Assembly: GCA_008694505.1 (NCBI GenBank)
Contig: VZDJ01007753.1
Location: forward strand, 17,829,003 to 17,893,002
Direction: 5' to 3'
DNA: 64,000 nucleotides
DNA from: Cyanoderma ruficeps
Lineage: Eukaryota > Chordata > Aves > Passeriformes > Timaliidae
This document shows, piece by piece, positions 1 through 13,550 of this stretch (position 1 is the first letter of the stretch; each line of letters starts with the position of its first letter). Both the position numbers and the translations under genes were made by a program. A model generated the notes under the pieces. That model did not search any database. It was not told the DNA's origin and saw only the letters and a list, made by a program, of their open reading frames with translations.

Positions 1-1019
<1,019 letters not shown>

Positions 1020-1175
1020 AGTATATGGTCCATACCGTGGGACTATCACATCCAGTCTTTAGTTGAAGGCCTCCAGGCATGGTGACTCCACCACTGCCCT
1101 GGGCACCCCATTCCAATGTCTAATCACCCTTTCTGTGAAGAAATTCTTCCTGGTGGCCAACCAAAACCTAAATAC
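1020..1175 (-). repeat. CR1 LINE 3' fragment (minus strand)
   Basis: The segment follows the reverse complement of the avian CR1 3' end: a 'GGCCTCCAGGCATGGTGACT' block, then a 'CCATTCCAATGTCTAATCAC' block, then 'GTGAAGAAATTCTTCCTGGT'. These are the familiar blocks near the CR1 ORF2 stop. The copy is truncated and diverged, with no coding potential. Boundaries are approximate. Confidence 0.8.
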
Positions 1176-1749
1176 TGCAGACATTGGTGCAGATGCACTT
1201 CAGGTGGGCTGATGACGCTGCCCCTAACTCAGGCATGCCATCTCCAGGCTCACCTCTAAGGAGCCTGGTCTAAAATCCTTTCTCCTTGAAACCTCCTTTC
1301 TTTGCCTCTCCTGGGGCCTGACTCCTGGCAAAGTGCTGTGTTCTCTCTTTGCGGCAGGGCAGGAAGACATTTGTCCAGCATACACTTTTAAGGCTCCAAA
1401 CACAGCAAGCTAATAACCTCACAATTTTTTGAGCACCCTCCCACCCCCATTTACTCTCAATACATAGTGTTGCCAAAACCCTGGCAAGTCTACCCCCACC
1501 ACAGGATTTGTAGGTTGCAACACCTAAAAAGCCAGTATCATTAGGGTTTACAGAGAGAAAACCACACAGCAGGCCATGGGGCACCACAAAGTCTCTCACA
1601 GATTTAAATTTTGACTTCGACATTCATCTATGTTTATAGGTCATCATTTCTCATCAAGTGCTGTTGTTTCAACCTTTCCCCTTAGACATACACATCCCAA
1701 AAGTCACATGTTATTTAAAAAGGGACAGATTAGGGAAGGAGTTTAGACA
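1176..1749. other. Intergenic stretch between two CR1 fragments
   Basis: This AT-rich to neutral sequence has no recognisable gene. A 117-codon minus-strand frame (1270-1623) crosses it but resembles nothing I know. Parts may be further decayed repeat. Confidence 0.4.
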
Positions 1750-2210
1750 GTGCTCTCAAGAAGGGACGAGAGGAGTCCTCTTCCTACAAACACTAAAAGA
1801 TTATGAAGGGACCAGAGCATCTTGCAAGGAAAGGCTGAGGGAACTGGGCCTGTTCAGCCTTGAGAAGAGATATCTGAGAGGGGACTTCATTATTGTCCAT
1901 AAGTACCTGAAGGAGAGTGTCAGAGAAAGGCTCTTCTCTGAGGTGCCAAGAAATAGGGCAAGAGGCAACAGGCAGAAACGCACAGGAAATTCCAGTGGAA
2001 CATGAAGAACTTCTTTACTGTGCAGGTCACCACACACTGGAACACATTGTCCAGAGAGGTTGCAGAGCCTCCCTGATTGGCAATATCCAGGATATGTCTG
2101 GATGCAATCCTCTGCCATGTGCTCTAGGAGGTCCCTAATTGAGCAGGGAGGTTGGACCAGATGGCCCAGTGTGGGGCCTCTTCCGACTTGACCCATGCTG
2201 TGACGCTGGG
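1750..2210 (+). repeat. CR1 LINE fragment with ORF2 C-terminal remnant (plus strand)
   Basis: In the plus direction the translation contains [19 protein letters not shown] (about 1830-1885), which is the conserved C-terminal block of the CR1 ORF2 protein. It continues to 'GRVAEPP'-type noncoding remnants, the 'ACTGGAACACATTGTCCAGA' block and the 'GGAGGTTGGACCAGATGGCC' block of the 3' region. Stops and frameshifts interrupt it, so it is a dead fragment. The typical ATTCTATG terminus is not clear. Boundaries are approximate. Confidence 0.8.
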
Positions 2211-3239
2211 TTTCTACTGCAGAAAAACTGCAGGAATGAAATAACCCAAGCACTGAGCCATGACTCATGATGAGCGTGCATTTGGGCTGGTATTTTCAAG
2301 AGGCTGCATTAATTCCTCAGTCTCTGCTGTCTCCCTGACAGTTAGTGAGCCAATGGCAGCATTTGGCTATTCTTGGAAAACCAGACGACAGAAATTACTG
2401 ACTCAAAGCAAATGTATTTCATCTATTTTTTGTTTCCCCAGTGCAAAAGTAGGGAGAAAGGATGGACACAAAGCCTCAACCACAATGGCTTTCTCCCCCA
2501 TATAAAAAAATAAAGCTTTTTCAGATAGTGCATTTTCAAATAGAAAACTGGAAGCAATATTTTACAAAAGAGCATGTTTTCACTCTGTCAAACTGGATAG
2601 AGATATTAAAGGAAATAAAGATGGGGGAGGGGAAAAAAACAGCAGTGAAAAACTACAGAGGATTATCATGGATGAGGAAGGGGAATTCCCTTTATCCTTT
2701 TGCATTAAAGGCAAGCCTGACAAACCTCACCAGTATGCTCAGAAAAAAATAAAACTGTTTCAACTGCAATGTTTGCCAAAATACCATTAAAAACAAAAAT
2801 TATAAATACAGTTTTTAAAAGAACTTGTTGGATTGTGTTATCCTTACATATACTTTGATACTGTGGTGATCAGGATTATGAAGTGTTAGTTCTTTCAGCA
2901 GCTGTTGTATCAATGTTACATAAAAGCTGTTCACCTTCACAAAGGGAGGCAAGAGGGATAACATTAATAACATGTCTGAAGGCTACAGTAAATGCTTTGG
3001 AAACATTTATGCTCTTGTTTAGGAGCCTTTGATTAAATCTGGACAGATTAGCTTCAGCTTCCTAGTAATAATTCATATTAAACTGTACCCCTGTGTAAGA
3101 GGCTGAATGCTGTGGAAGCTACTAGCTGTTTCCCCAGCCCCACTCCTAGAAGTTGTTGTACCATTGGGCCAGCCATGATGTTATAAAGGCTTGGGGGTAT
3201 TGCATGGGGCGGGGGAGAGCAGGGGTGTGGAAGTTAAAA

Positions 3240-3320
3240 GCCAAAAAAAAACCAAAAAAAACCCCCAAACACAAACCCAGAGAAACCAAAACATAATTAC
3301 ATATATATATATATGTATAT
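3240..3320. repeat. A/C-rich low-complexity tract plus (AT)n
   Basis: Runs of A alternate with runs of C (3242-3290), then alternating AT follows at 3301-3314. This is simple-sequence DNA with no gene. Confidence 0.8.
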
Positions 3321-4559
3321 TTACATAAAATACAAGTAAAATTACAGATTCAACCCTGATCCAAAGCAGCATAACCTAGTTCCACACAGCCCTGTTCAAG
3401 TGCATATCATCATGGGAGAATCTAGTCTGCATCCAGTAAAAAAAGGAAGAGATTATCATGTGCTTGATAGGACAATTAAGATTTCAATGTTTAGCTATTT
3501 ATATACAGACAGGAAACATTAGGACACAAGAGGGAGAAATAATATTTTTGGAATCCATCCACACTCAAAGGTAAAAATCGGTAACAAGTCTGGTTGTAGG
3601 CATCGTTAACAAAGCAAGAAAAAAGAAATTATTAGCTTTCATGGGGAAACAAGCAACTGACACCTAGATAGAAAGTAACAGCACTAGATTCAATCTGTAC
3701 ATGCCAATGAATAAGGAGCTTATCATCTGCACTGTACTTTAGCCTTACAGTTTTTCTTCAGGATGGGTACAGGGAAAATAGTGTGCTCTATAAAAAACAG
3801 AGCGTGACAATTTATTAGATAAAATATTTAAGAGAGTGGGCATTATATCAAGTGGTTGGAGACCAATGAATGCATGCTATTGCAAGAAGAGGAAGTTAAT
3901 CAAAACAGCAATAAAACACTGAAACTTGTCACAAAAATGCTTCAACACATTGCTATTTCTAAGAATAATATTGCAGCATGCTTTGCACCATTAGAAGTAC
4001 ATTAGTCTCTCATCTTCTCATTCAAGGGAATGAGGTTCTACGCTTTCCCTCCAGACATCTTTCACAGGATACCCAAAATTATAATTTTTAAATTAATTAT
4101 CAAGAGAATTACTAAGTTTTATGAGAACATAACTCATAATTAGGACAAGAGGTGAAACAAAGTTAAAAAGAATATTTTGCCTAAATTGGACAAAACTTCT
4201 TACATCCTGGAAAAAACTTATGACTTGGAAATTTTTGTTACTGTAAATTTCACTGTATGACACCAAACTGTGAGCAGCTAACAAAACAATCAGCAAAAAA
4301 CAAGAAAAGCACCAATTTACTCACTTTACAGTTATGAAGGCTAGCACTTCTCTCTGTGCTGCATAAAGTATTTATTCTCAGATGAAGACTGGCAAACTAG
4401 GCCTTGGTGGCTCACTACCAACTTTTACATATGTCTTCCTATCGATCCCTTGACTTGGGATCTGTAGTTAGGCAGCAGCATTTCAACCCATTTTTGCATC
4501 CTGCTGACACAGACTACTCTATGTGAATTGGATGCAGTATCCAAAGCAGCAACTTTGGC

Positions 4560-4642
4560 TCAAAAACAAAAAAAAAAAACCAAAAAAAAACCCCCAAAAA
4601 AACCCCAAAAAAATCAAAAAAACCCAAACAAAAGACAAAAGG
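4560..4642. repeat. A/C-rich low-complexity tract (A-runs and C-runs)
   Basis: About 80 bases consist almost only of A and C, with long A runs spaced by CC to CCCCC. The Lys/Pro-rich frame over it is an artefact of composition. It resembles the tract at 43491-43606. Confidence 0.85.
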
Positions 4643-7600
4643 AAATTTTGTATATAATTGAGCAGCCTAGGAGAAAAGTGCACCTGCTTTTTGCTTTTCT
4701 AAAGAGAAAATAGCAAAATGTATACTTGATATGAAGGAATTAAACCTTTGGCAATTTTATGGCTTGACTTTTTTCCCCCTACCTTTCCCTATAACTGCAA
4801 CCAAGTCAGAAAATGTTTTATCTGCATTTGAAACATTGTCATGAAGTACAGTGATGTGTTTTATTCTCTCATCTTATATGAGAACTAAGAAGCAAACTTA
4901 TTTTCAAGGGTGAGAGAAAGCAAAAAGTCATTCTACAATAATATTTGTTAGCCTAGTTTCACTGTAAGATAGCTAATTTTCTTATAAAGCCTGTTAGGAA
5001 GTTGTTCTAGGTTAACTTTTAATTACAGTAGAGTGGTTTTTAGCAACTCTAAGCCTCTATTTAACATGTTGCCATGACATCAGCAGCTGACAGCAGCCTA
5101 TCTGCTATTTACACAGGTTTTAAACAAACTTCTAAGCATGAACCAGATCATCTCACAGACCCCAATTCATTTCTAGAAGTCACACAAGATACAGCCTTGC
5201 ACATTAAGGGGTTACTATGAAATTACTTCACAAAATCTAGCCCTACATATTACTCACAACTAGTATGCAGCCTTTAGAAACAGCACAAAAAATATGCCTA
5301 TTCTCTAGTGTTTTAGTACAGATGAGAAAGGGAATTCATCAGCAGGAAGGTTCTGTAGCAGGAGACATCCCCTCTATGCTGTGCTCACAGGCTTACCGCA
5401 GACGCTACCTGCAGCAGCCCCAGCTATATGGCAGGCTACTCTCCACACCCACCTTTATTGCAGAGAGCCGCACCACCAATCACACTCCCAGATCCGCCTG
5501 TGCTTTCAGGATACGCCCTTCCCCGCACCTTGTAGGAAAGGCCGAACTAGACCCTCTCGGTGTGGGAGAACATAATTTTTACCCTCACAATAGAAGAAAG
5601 GAGAAAAAAGGTTTAGGTTTGGTTTAGTTTGGTCTTTGTTTTTGTTTTCTTCTTTTCAACTATCACTGTGACTAATGCAGCTCTTCATATTACCTCACGG
5701 TGCTACTGAGGAGGAGATAATTCACTGGGTGGAGGATGTTAATTACTCATCTGCAAACAGCTGAACTGTGGAGTTCACAGTCACGCTAATCCTGCCCTTG
5801 TAGTTTATCTCTGCTGCCTGCTGTACCTTCTGAGTATGTGAGCTCTATTTGTGCAGTGTCTGAGCCCTGTGGTTTTCTCAAGACAAAATAAGAAGACCGA
5901 AGCAAGAGTCTTTCTGAATAAGAGCACTTACGTAAGTTTCTTATTATCAGGGAGTGCTGAAAGGGGAAAACTATTTAAAATAGATCCACACAGACAAAGA
6001 AGTCTCATGACAGCTAATAAAAACAAATTCTTACCAACTTGTTGATAGCAGCTTTCTGTAAGTTGCCACAAGAACGATAGTATCTTCAATTCCATTCCTT
6101 TTATTTCATGTTAGAATTTGTATTATGCATCTTTCTGCTGTACACTTAAGAGCTATGTAGGCCACAGTCTCCCTATCCTAACTTTTTGCAGCTGCTTCAG
6201 CATGGTTGAAAAATCAATCAGAACGGCTTAATAGTCCCATTGCTGGAGAAAGAGGAGAGTTCTACATGGATCTTTCTCCTAAAAATAGCTCTGTCAGTGC
6301 TTCTTACAAAAAAATTGTAAGGGTGTCATGCACTTTTACATTAAAAACCTAATTGTGTGAACGTGTCCATGCAGAAATCACGATGAGAAGCGTCATCCAT
6401 GTCCCAGTGACTGTGAGGTCTCTCTGAAAAAGAGGAATTTGCTAGAATTGCTGGTACATGAATTGCCTAAAACCGCCATGGAGATGAAACATAATAAACA
6501 AGGCTAAAATTAGAATATCCAAACACTCAGCTGACAGTATTTTAGCAGCATTTATACCACATTCTTTAAAGTACAGCACAGTAGTGTCTCTCTGTAAGAG
6601 ATTTCTACCAAACAATGATTTGTGATGTTACTGGGATAAATTGCATTTTAAGATCTTTGTTTGCAGTTAAACTCTCTGACTGAAGTAAAAAGCTCCCATA
6701 GTATGATAATGAGCCCCCAGGAGAATCTTCTCAATTTTGAAGGATTTCCTCTCGCTTATGGCTCTTCATGACCATTTTTCTAAGAAAGCTTAGCCTTTTG
6801 AATTGTCAGTCCCTGCCTAGGAAACAGTTCTGGTTTAAAGTACATTGCCAGAGACAGAATTACAACATATATTAAATGCCTATCAATTTCAGGATACTGA
6901 AAAGAGACAGAAATTAGGAACTCTGAGGAGGAAATGTGGGCAGAGTTTGAACAATAGTGTTAAGACTTACCAACAGGGAACTGTGGAGATCTGTGGAATA
7001 ACTAGTGGCACTGCAAGGTGAGAGCGTTGAAGTGAATATAAGTCACAATTTCATGCAATTGCATTTCTTACAAGGATTTGCTTGGGAAAATTAGTTGAGA
7101 GGTCCTGCAATCTTAGCAGCTCCCTAGAACTTTCTTGGATTTTAAGTTCCTTCTGAATAATTAGAAAAGTAACTTCATATTTCTGTCTGATTTCAACTCC
7201 TTTGCTAACTGTGTATATAAGACTCCTCACTGAATACAGCCTTGTCTGAAGTGGAACATGGCAGTGACTGTGCGCTTCAGTAGGAGGTGTGAAGAATAAT
7301 TTTGACATTCAAGACTATTGGAAACAGTATGTAATTCATTGCCTTGAGATGGAATGTGGCCATAGTTAACAACCTGAATTTGAGAAAAGAACTGCAGAAT
7401 CTCAGTTTTAAATCCCTTTTGGAAGGTAACATCTCTAGTGATACAGTGCTTCAGTGCCAATATAGGTCGGTCAAGGAAGAAGCAGTGCTATTTTTTAAAC
7501 TACCAAGGTTTAAATTCCCAGAGATGTTGCATGATTTATATTGGCAAGAGATCTCAGCTGCCTCACAAGATCTGCCCATTCCTGTACTCTTCTTTCTGTT

Positions 7601-7767
7601 CTTTGGAGGTCTCCCAGATAAATACTGAGTAGGTCAGACCTGCTTAGTGTAGAAGAACACATGAAATCATGCCCTAAGGTGTTGTGAATACTCTTTTTTG
7701 TATTTGCTAGAATTGTCAATGCCTGAAGGTATAATTGACAGATTTCAGAATGTGAAAATTATTAATT

Positions 7768-7789
7768 GGGGGGGGGGGNGGGGGGGGGG
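7768..7789. repeat. Poly-G run containing an undetermined base
   Basis: A run of 22 positions is all G except for N at 7779. The N marks an unresolved base, so the true length is uncertain. Such a run can form a G-quadruplex on the plus strand and is a usual cause of sequencing drop-out. Confidence 0.95.
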
Positions 7790-10700
7790 TGCGCTCTGAA
7801 ACGCTGCTACTTTATGGCAGATCTAAAATAATTTGTGTTCCAGCAACCCTTTAAAGAGCTTTATTCTAGAAAGAAAACCCATATGAGCTACCCAGTGAGT
7901 AACATTTTTGTCCTAGACAATTGTTTCTTTTTCCCTAGGCCATGTTTTCTCTAAGCACAAGCTGATAAAAGCCATCATCCTACATTTGCATCACTTCATG
8001 AACTAAATGAAATCAAGCATAAGTACAGCAGAATGATGGAAGCCTGAAGGAGGTGTGATGAGAGCTTTCTAAGAGAGGACATATGGCCTCTAAAGAAAGG
8101 GTCTTTGGCAGGCAGCTGGAGATGGCACAAGTATTGACCAAGGAAACAGCAGCAGCAGCAGCAACAAAGGTCTTCTCCTTCTTGTACTGGCTGAATAGAT
8201 TTGTTGCAGCCATTCAATGGGCAACTGGTTTTGGCCTACCTCCAAAAACAGCCTTCCATGTTAAACTGATGTGGGAGGGAGCTGTTAGTGTAAGAGAAAA
8301 CCATAGCTATAGAGAAACACCTGCACATATTTGACTTGTCTCTCGTTGCAGCCTTTGCCTTCAGCCAGCTCTCAGCTGTAACCCAGTAAGGCAATCCCTG
8401 TGGACAGAGAGCACACGTGCATGTACATATGGACCCATGTGTTCACACACATGTATGGATACACCACAGGTTCTGAGACTGCATAATTTTTCATGCCAAT
8501 CTTCTTTCAGCTGCACGACCTGATAGTCTTCAGCCTCTTCTCACATCAGACTGGGTTTGACTTTTTATATTTGTCCTTGTGTCCATGAGGCCTGACATCA
8601 GAATTCTTTGCCACACAAGTAAAGCTTGATGATACTCATCGTGAACAGTGTCACGATAGCACCAGACTGATTAGAGAAATATGTCCAGCCAAGAAAAGTG
8701 GACTTAGAAACAGATGGACTTTTTGCAACTCAAAGTTATCTGTTAAGTGGCACTGATACTACTGCATGTTGGATGTATTTTCTTAATCTGGATGAAAGCA
8801 ACCTGCAAAGAAGGTATCCTTCATTGCTTTGTACAGATGTTAATACTGTTACAAATTGAGTGATCTGCTCCGGGCCGTGATGTAAATCATTGGCAAATCC
8901 TAGATCTAGCACCTAGATCTCCCAAGTCCTGATCACTTAAACAGAGTTAGGTTTTACATAAACATAACATCTTCACACACTGTCACAGCTTCTGCAGTCA
9001 GTGGTAGACAAGTGAGTTTTTTCTTGGTTCAGAGACAAGGCAGTGGGATGGAACTAAGGCTATTCTTTCCTCTCTACCTATTAGTCCCGTGAGAGTGTTC
9101 CCTAGCTCATATCAGGAGCTGATAATGACCAGCACAGAATTGGTGAAGTTCACGGATCAGAGAATTGCAGGTGGATGAATTCCAGCTCTCAGCCTGTCTA
9201 AAGGTTTTCTACAAACATTGCTCATTTGTCCATCCCTTCTATGGAAAAACCCACAGGATACTCTCTGAGAAGATGCAATCCTTTGAAGAGTTTCTTCCTG
9301 ATCTTTTGCTCAGAAATGAGGGAATTTACCCATCATGGAACAGCCTGTAAATCCCTCGTGGCAGATCCTTAGAAATTCTCAGAGATCCAGAGGTGCCTGT
9401 ATTTCCAAAGACTGTTTGCATTGATGCCTTGTGCAGCTGCTGTGTTCTTCACTCCAGAATACTGTCCATATTCTTCACTCCAGAATACTGTCCATACTAG
9501 TCTTGTTGCATTCTTTATTGATTTGCAGCATGGAAAGATATATTCAATCCTTTGGGAAATGTTTGATGGACTAAGCAGTGAAAAATGATCAGGGAGAAAA
9601 CTATTAAAAAGCAAAGGAATTAGTTGTAGGTGTAGGATGCTGATGACAGTTGTATATTTCTGACCACATTTGCCAGAGAAACATATAACCTTCAGTTTTC
9701 CATAGGCCTTTCCAGAACAGTGGTGACTGCAAAATGGTCTGGAAACACTTTTATGGAGATAAACAATGGAAATGATCTAACATTAAAAATAACCCTAAAG
9801 GCAAAAAAAAATCAGAAACCACTTTGAAACAAAGGAAGGGTGGAGTAAGCAACCCTTTTGGAGAGACTTATACTCTATTTTGTGCTGCTTACAGAAGCCA
9901 GAAATGCCAGTGAAGGTTATGTCAGAAATCTGTAAGCCATATACCTATAACTGTAATGTACAGTGTTTTAAATGCTATAGAAATTAGGGATCCTGTTGCA
10001 AAATTTACAGCAGCTAAAATTAGTTTTGGAGCAGTTTATCTTTTTGCCATTTTTTCAGCATGTGCTGTGACATGAAAAGAGGAAGTTTTTTTGCAAAAAA
10101 AAAAATTAACCACAAAAATATTTTGCAGTAGAACAAGTGTTTCCAAGATTTAGTTCACTATTTAGTGCTACATAAATAGTAGGAAAAAGTTTCAGTGTGG
10201 TAACAACAGAATTAAGTGCAGGTAGCTAAAGTAATTTGACTCTTGGACTGCATTTTGAATTTTTTCACAATTAGCTTGTTGCAATACAACTAAATGCTTT
10301 CTTCTAAATCTTTAGATGACATACGATGGGAAACAAACAAAACAGTTTAGAATTTTTTTAAAGTCAAAGCTTCAGGTGTAATTTTGAAAGCTCTAGATTG
10401 AAAAGCATCTTTAGTCACAACTATTGCTTCTACTGACATCAGGAAAACTGTGCATATCTCTGCTTTTCTTTTAATGCAGAAAGTGTCTAGGATCTGAATC
10501 TTACAAGTAAACCATTCAGAACTTATAATTATCCAGCTTTTCACTGGTCTCCCTTCTGCCTTACTTCTTAGAACTGATCTAAACAACATATACTTTCCCA
10601 AAAAGATTTCTGTGTGACTGGCAGGACTGTAGGAGCTTCTGTCAGAAGCTATTCTCACTAGCTAATTTCATCTCCTGGTTCTGTGTACTTCATCATATCC

Positions 10701-12119
10701 CAAACTTTGAGACAAGTGCTTAAATTGTCAGATTTGCTCATAAATACAACAGAGAAATTATGAGGAACTGAGTTTAATGGAGTGATGGATGAATATCAGC
10801 TCCAGGCTAGAAATGTTTAGAAGGAGGTGGACTGATGTCTCCAGAACATCCATCAAATTCAATTATCTACAGTGACCTTCAAGGAAATTCTGCAGGAAGT
10901 GGCTGCACAGTCTGCATGTGTGGCCTTGTATAGTCTTCAGGAAAAGGAGAGATTTCATTACTGAAATCTTGTCCTTTGTAGTAACACCTCACCTTTTCCC
11001 CACCAATGAAATAGCAATGACCATCTTTCTTTCTAACACTCGCTATACAATATAATGGCTCGAAGTGAGCAGAGTTAGTCTTTGAGTGTACAAACCTGAA
11101 CACCTATCACATTCTCTGAATCCATCAGTAGCAGAGCTGAGGAAAAAGACAGAAGTCCTAGATGTGCATGTACAGTTACAATTGAATTAAGACTATTCAA
11201 AGCTCAAGTGAAAGTTAGTTAACCTGCCTTACCTCCTGCAGAGTTTTTTAAGAAAAAGAAACAAGATTACATCCAAAATGCATGTGTTTCTTTCTTTTTT
11301 CTCACTCTTACATCACCCTTAGGACTTGTAATGGCAGCCCTAAGATCTACAAAAAGTTAAAAGGAATAAACTGGAGAAATGGGAAAGAACTGAAATCAAC
11401 CCCACTTTCTGAGCATAAAACACCTTGTTTGAGGGTGAAACTGAAGAAAAGTATGGTAAGAGTAGTATGAAACATGGACCATAAAAAGGGGTTTTCCAAG
11501 GACAAAATGGGTGTTTAGGGGAGCCTGTGGACCTAAGTCTTCTAGACTACCTTGTGTACCTAGATGAAGCTGATGGTGTTATTCATAATAAAATGAAGGC
11601 AAGGAGAGTTGATGCTTCTACTGAAGAACTGTGATATGGTTTCTCATATATGCTAAGGAACTACTTGATACAGTTCTATTTTCAGTGCTATACTTCTGGC
11701 TAGGCTTACTGGTTGTGGGATGTAAGCAGGGCCTGGCAAATTCCCTCCTGGATGGTGCTAACTTCACCAGATGAAGTGCTCATGAGCGGGATGACTCACA
11801 CTACCTCATTTCTTCACTATTACGCAACTTGCTTTTTTCCCACAGTAAGGTTTTCTTCCACATTTTGTTCAGTGATTTTTTTTTCCTTTCAGTAAAAGTG
11901 CCTGCCTTTATCATGATTTCACCCTGAAACAGGCAAGGGAATTCAGTAATGCAACCTGGCAGGGTGTCAAAAGTCCATTTTCTCAAGAGGAACAGGAAAA
12001 AGGTAATAATGGTTTGAGGATCTGGAAAACAAATACGTTCTATGTAGACTACAATTGGTTCATCTAAGTGAACAAAAACAATGAGCTCTGAGCCCTGAGG
12101 AAATAGCGCAAGGCTCCAG
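7790..12119. other. Intergenic DNA, second part
   Basis: About 4.3 kb of AT-rich sequence with no recognisable gene. It includes a short CAG/AGC run (about 8146-8164, inside a chance frame reading Ala-Ala-Ala-Ala-Ala) and the perfect 26-bp tandem duplication at 9445-9496. Confidence 0.5.
9445..9496. repeat. Perfect 26-bp tandem duplication
   Basis: The 26-base unit beginning TTCTTCACTCCAGAATACTG occurs twice in direct succession (9445-9470 and 9471-9496) with no mismatch. The identity points to a recent duplication. No function is implied. Confidence 0.95.
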
Positions 12120-12290
12120 CAGGGCCAAAAATAGCCCGGAGGAGAATCCCTCCGTTTTGAAGCGCGGAGTGGCCGGAGACGCAGCGGGGCGGCGGCGGGC
12201 GGGACCGCGGGCTCCCGGCGCCACCCGCCGGGCTCCAGGGGCTTCACCGCCACCCCACCGGGCAAAATTTTAGGTCCTACCACCGGTGAA
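12120..12290. promoter_or_regulatory. Isolated CpG-dense patch in the intergenic region
   Basis: Between about 12150 and 12265 the sequence switches abruptly to very high GC, with roughly twenty CpGs in little over 100 bases. The flanks are AT-rich. It lies about 11.6 kb upstream of PCNX1 and 7.1 kb upstream of MAP3K9, away from both promoter islands. A 169-codon minus-strand frame (11801-12310) runs through it, with an Arg/Pro/Ala-rich half over the GC patch and a hydrophobic half beyond; I recognise no family in it. The patch could be an orphan CpG island acting as an enhancer or lncRNA promoter. That is inference. Confidence 0.45.
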
Positions 12291-13134
12291 GCAGGAAGAG
12301 TTATGGTCAAGCAATATATACGTGCAAAAATTCACTCATTCGTACGCTAACTAATCTTATTCTTACCGGCTCTTTTAGCAGCTTAATTTGGAGGGGAAAT
12401 ACGACACCACGAGAAAGAAGAAGGCACGTATCCTTCACAAGTTAGTTATGTTTAATGTTATCTTTTGAAAACTGCTCAGGTTCCAATTAAAATCAATGAC
12501 AGTGACCAGTCTGTAGTCTGGGACTGAACTGTCTAGGCTTACTCAATGAATTACGTTTCCCTTGTCCTTCAAAAGCTTCAGCTGTACAGTGAACTGTACA
12601 GTGCCGTGATGGTGTGCAGGACCAAGCCCACTGTTTAGGACCATCAATTTGAGAAAGAAAATAATGTAAAGAGATAACACAAATTAATTCTGGATTGTAA
12701 AGGCAGAGTTCTTGACATTGGTTCAACCCTGTTACATGAAATCCCTGCTCAATGCATGTCTCTGGCTGTCTGTGGATCTGGTGCTGCCAGTACTGAGAGA
12801 TAGCATCACAATAAAAACATGATGTGTCTCTCTGCCCACACTTAACTAAAAGATCAAAACAGACTAAGGTTTATTTTCATGTAAGTATGAGGAAATCTCC
12901 TTCTAGTTGCCTTATGAATTATAGAATGGATACAGTATCATATCTGAGCTTAGTCACCAGGCATAGAGTAGACATTGTAAGGGGAAATCAAGACAGAAAA
13001 TTTTCCAGTAGTCATCCATTTTTTTAAAGAGGCTCCTCTAACTAATTATGCTAAGGATTTTACCTGGGATTGTAAATAAAAGGAAACAGCAGGCAAATGT
13101 TGCCTGTTCTCTCAAAACAATGTGTTAAAAAAAA
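12291..13134. other. Intergenic DNA between the CpG patch and a CR1 copy
   Basis: AT-rich sequence; nothing recognisable is seen in it. Confidence 0.4.
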
Positions 13135-13550
13135 AAATTACCATGAAGACTGAGAGAGAAGAAAAGGCTGTGACTGGACCTTACTGCAGCCTTCTAGTAC
13201 ATCGAGGGGCCTCCAGGAGAGCTGCAGAGGGTCAACTGACAAGGGCAAGTAGTGATAGAACAAGGGGTAATGGCTTTAAACTGACAAAGGGTATGTCTAG
13301 ATTAGATATTAGGAAGAAATTCGTTAGTAGGAATTTACTGAGAAGGTGAGGGTGATAAGACACTGGAACTGGTTGTTCAGGGAAGCTGTGGCTGCCCCAT
13401 CCTTGGAAGTGTTCAGTGACAGATTGGATGGGGCCCTGAGTCATCTGGTCTAGGGAAAGATGTCCTTACCCTTGGGACAGGGGACAGGGGGTTGGAATGA
13501 GAGGATCTTTAATGTCTCTTCCAACCCAAGCCATTATACAATTCTATGAT
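13135..13550 (+). repeat. CR1 LINE 3' end with intact terminal motif (plus strand)
   Basis: The translation contains SSDRTRGNGFKLTKGMSRLD and IRKKF, the usual end of CR1 ORF2. After this come the blocks 'ACACTGGAACTGGTTGTTCA', 'GACAGATTGGATGGGGCCCT' and 'CTTCCAACCCAAGCCATTAT'. The copy ends in ATTCTATGAT (13541-13550), the CR1 3' signature. It is 5' truncated, as most avian CR1 copies are, and cannot code for an active enzyme. Confidence 0.9.

Larger units (their letters stand above)
2211..7767. other. Intergenic DNA between PCNX1 and MAP3K9, first part
   Basis: About 5.5 kb of AT-rich sequence in which I recognise no gene. It contains A/C-rich low-complexity tracts near 3240-3290 and 4560-4640 and a short AT microsatellite at 3301-3320. 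The longest plus-strand frame, 120 codons at 5265-5627, lies over a locally GC-richer patch (about 5360-5570) and has no family resemblance. No splice-bounded exon could be argued. Confidence 0.5.
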
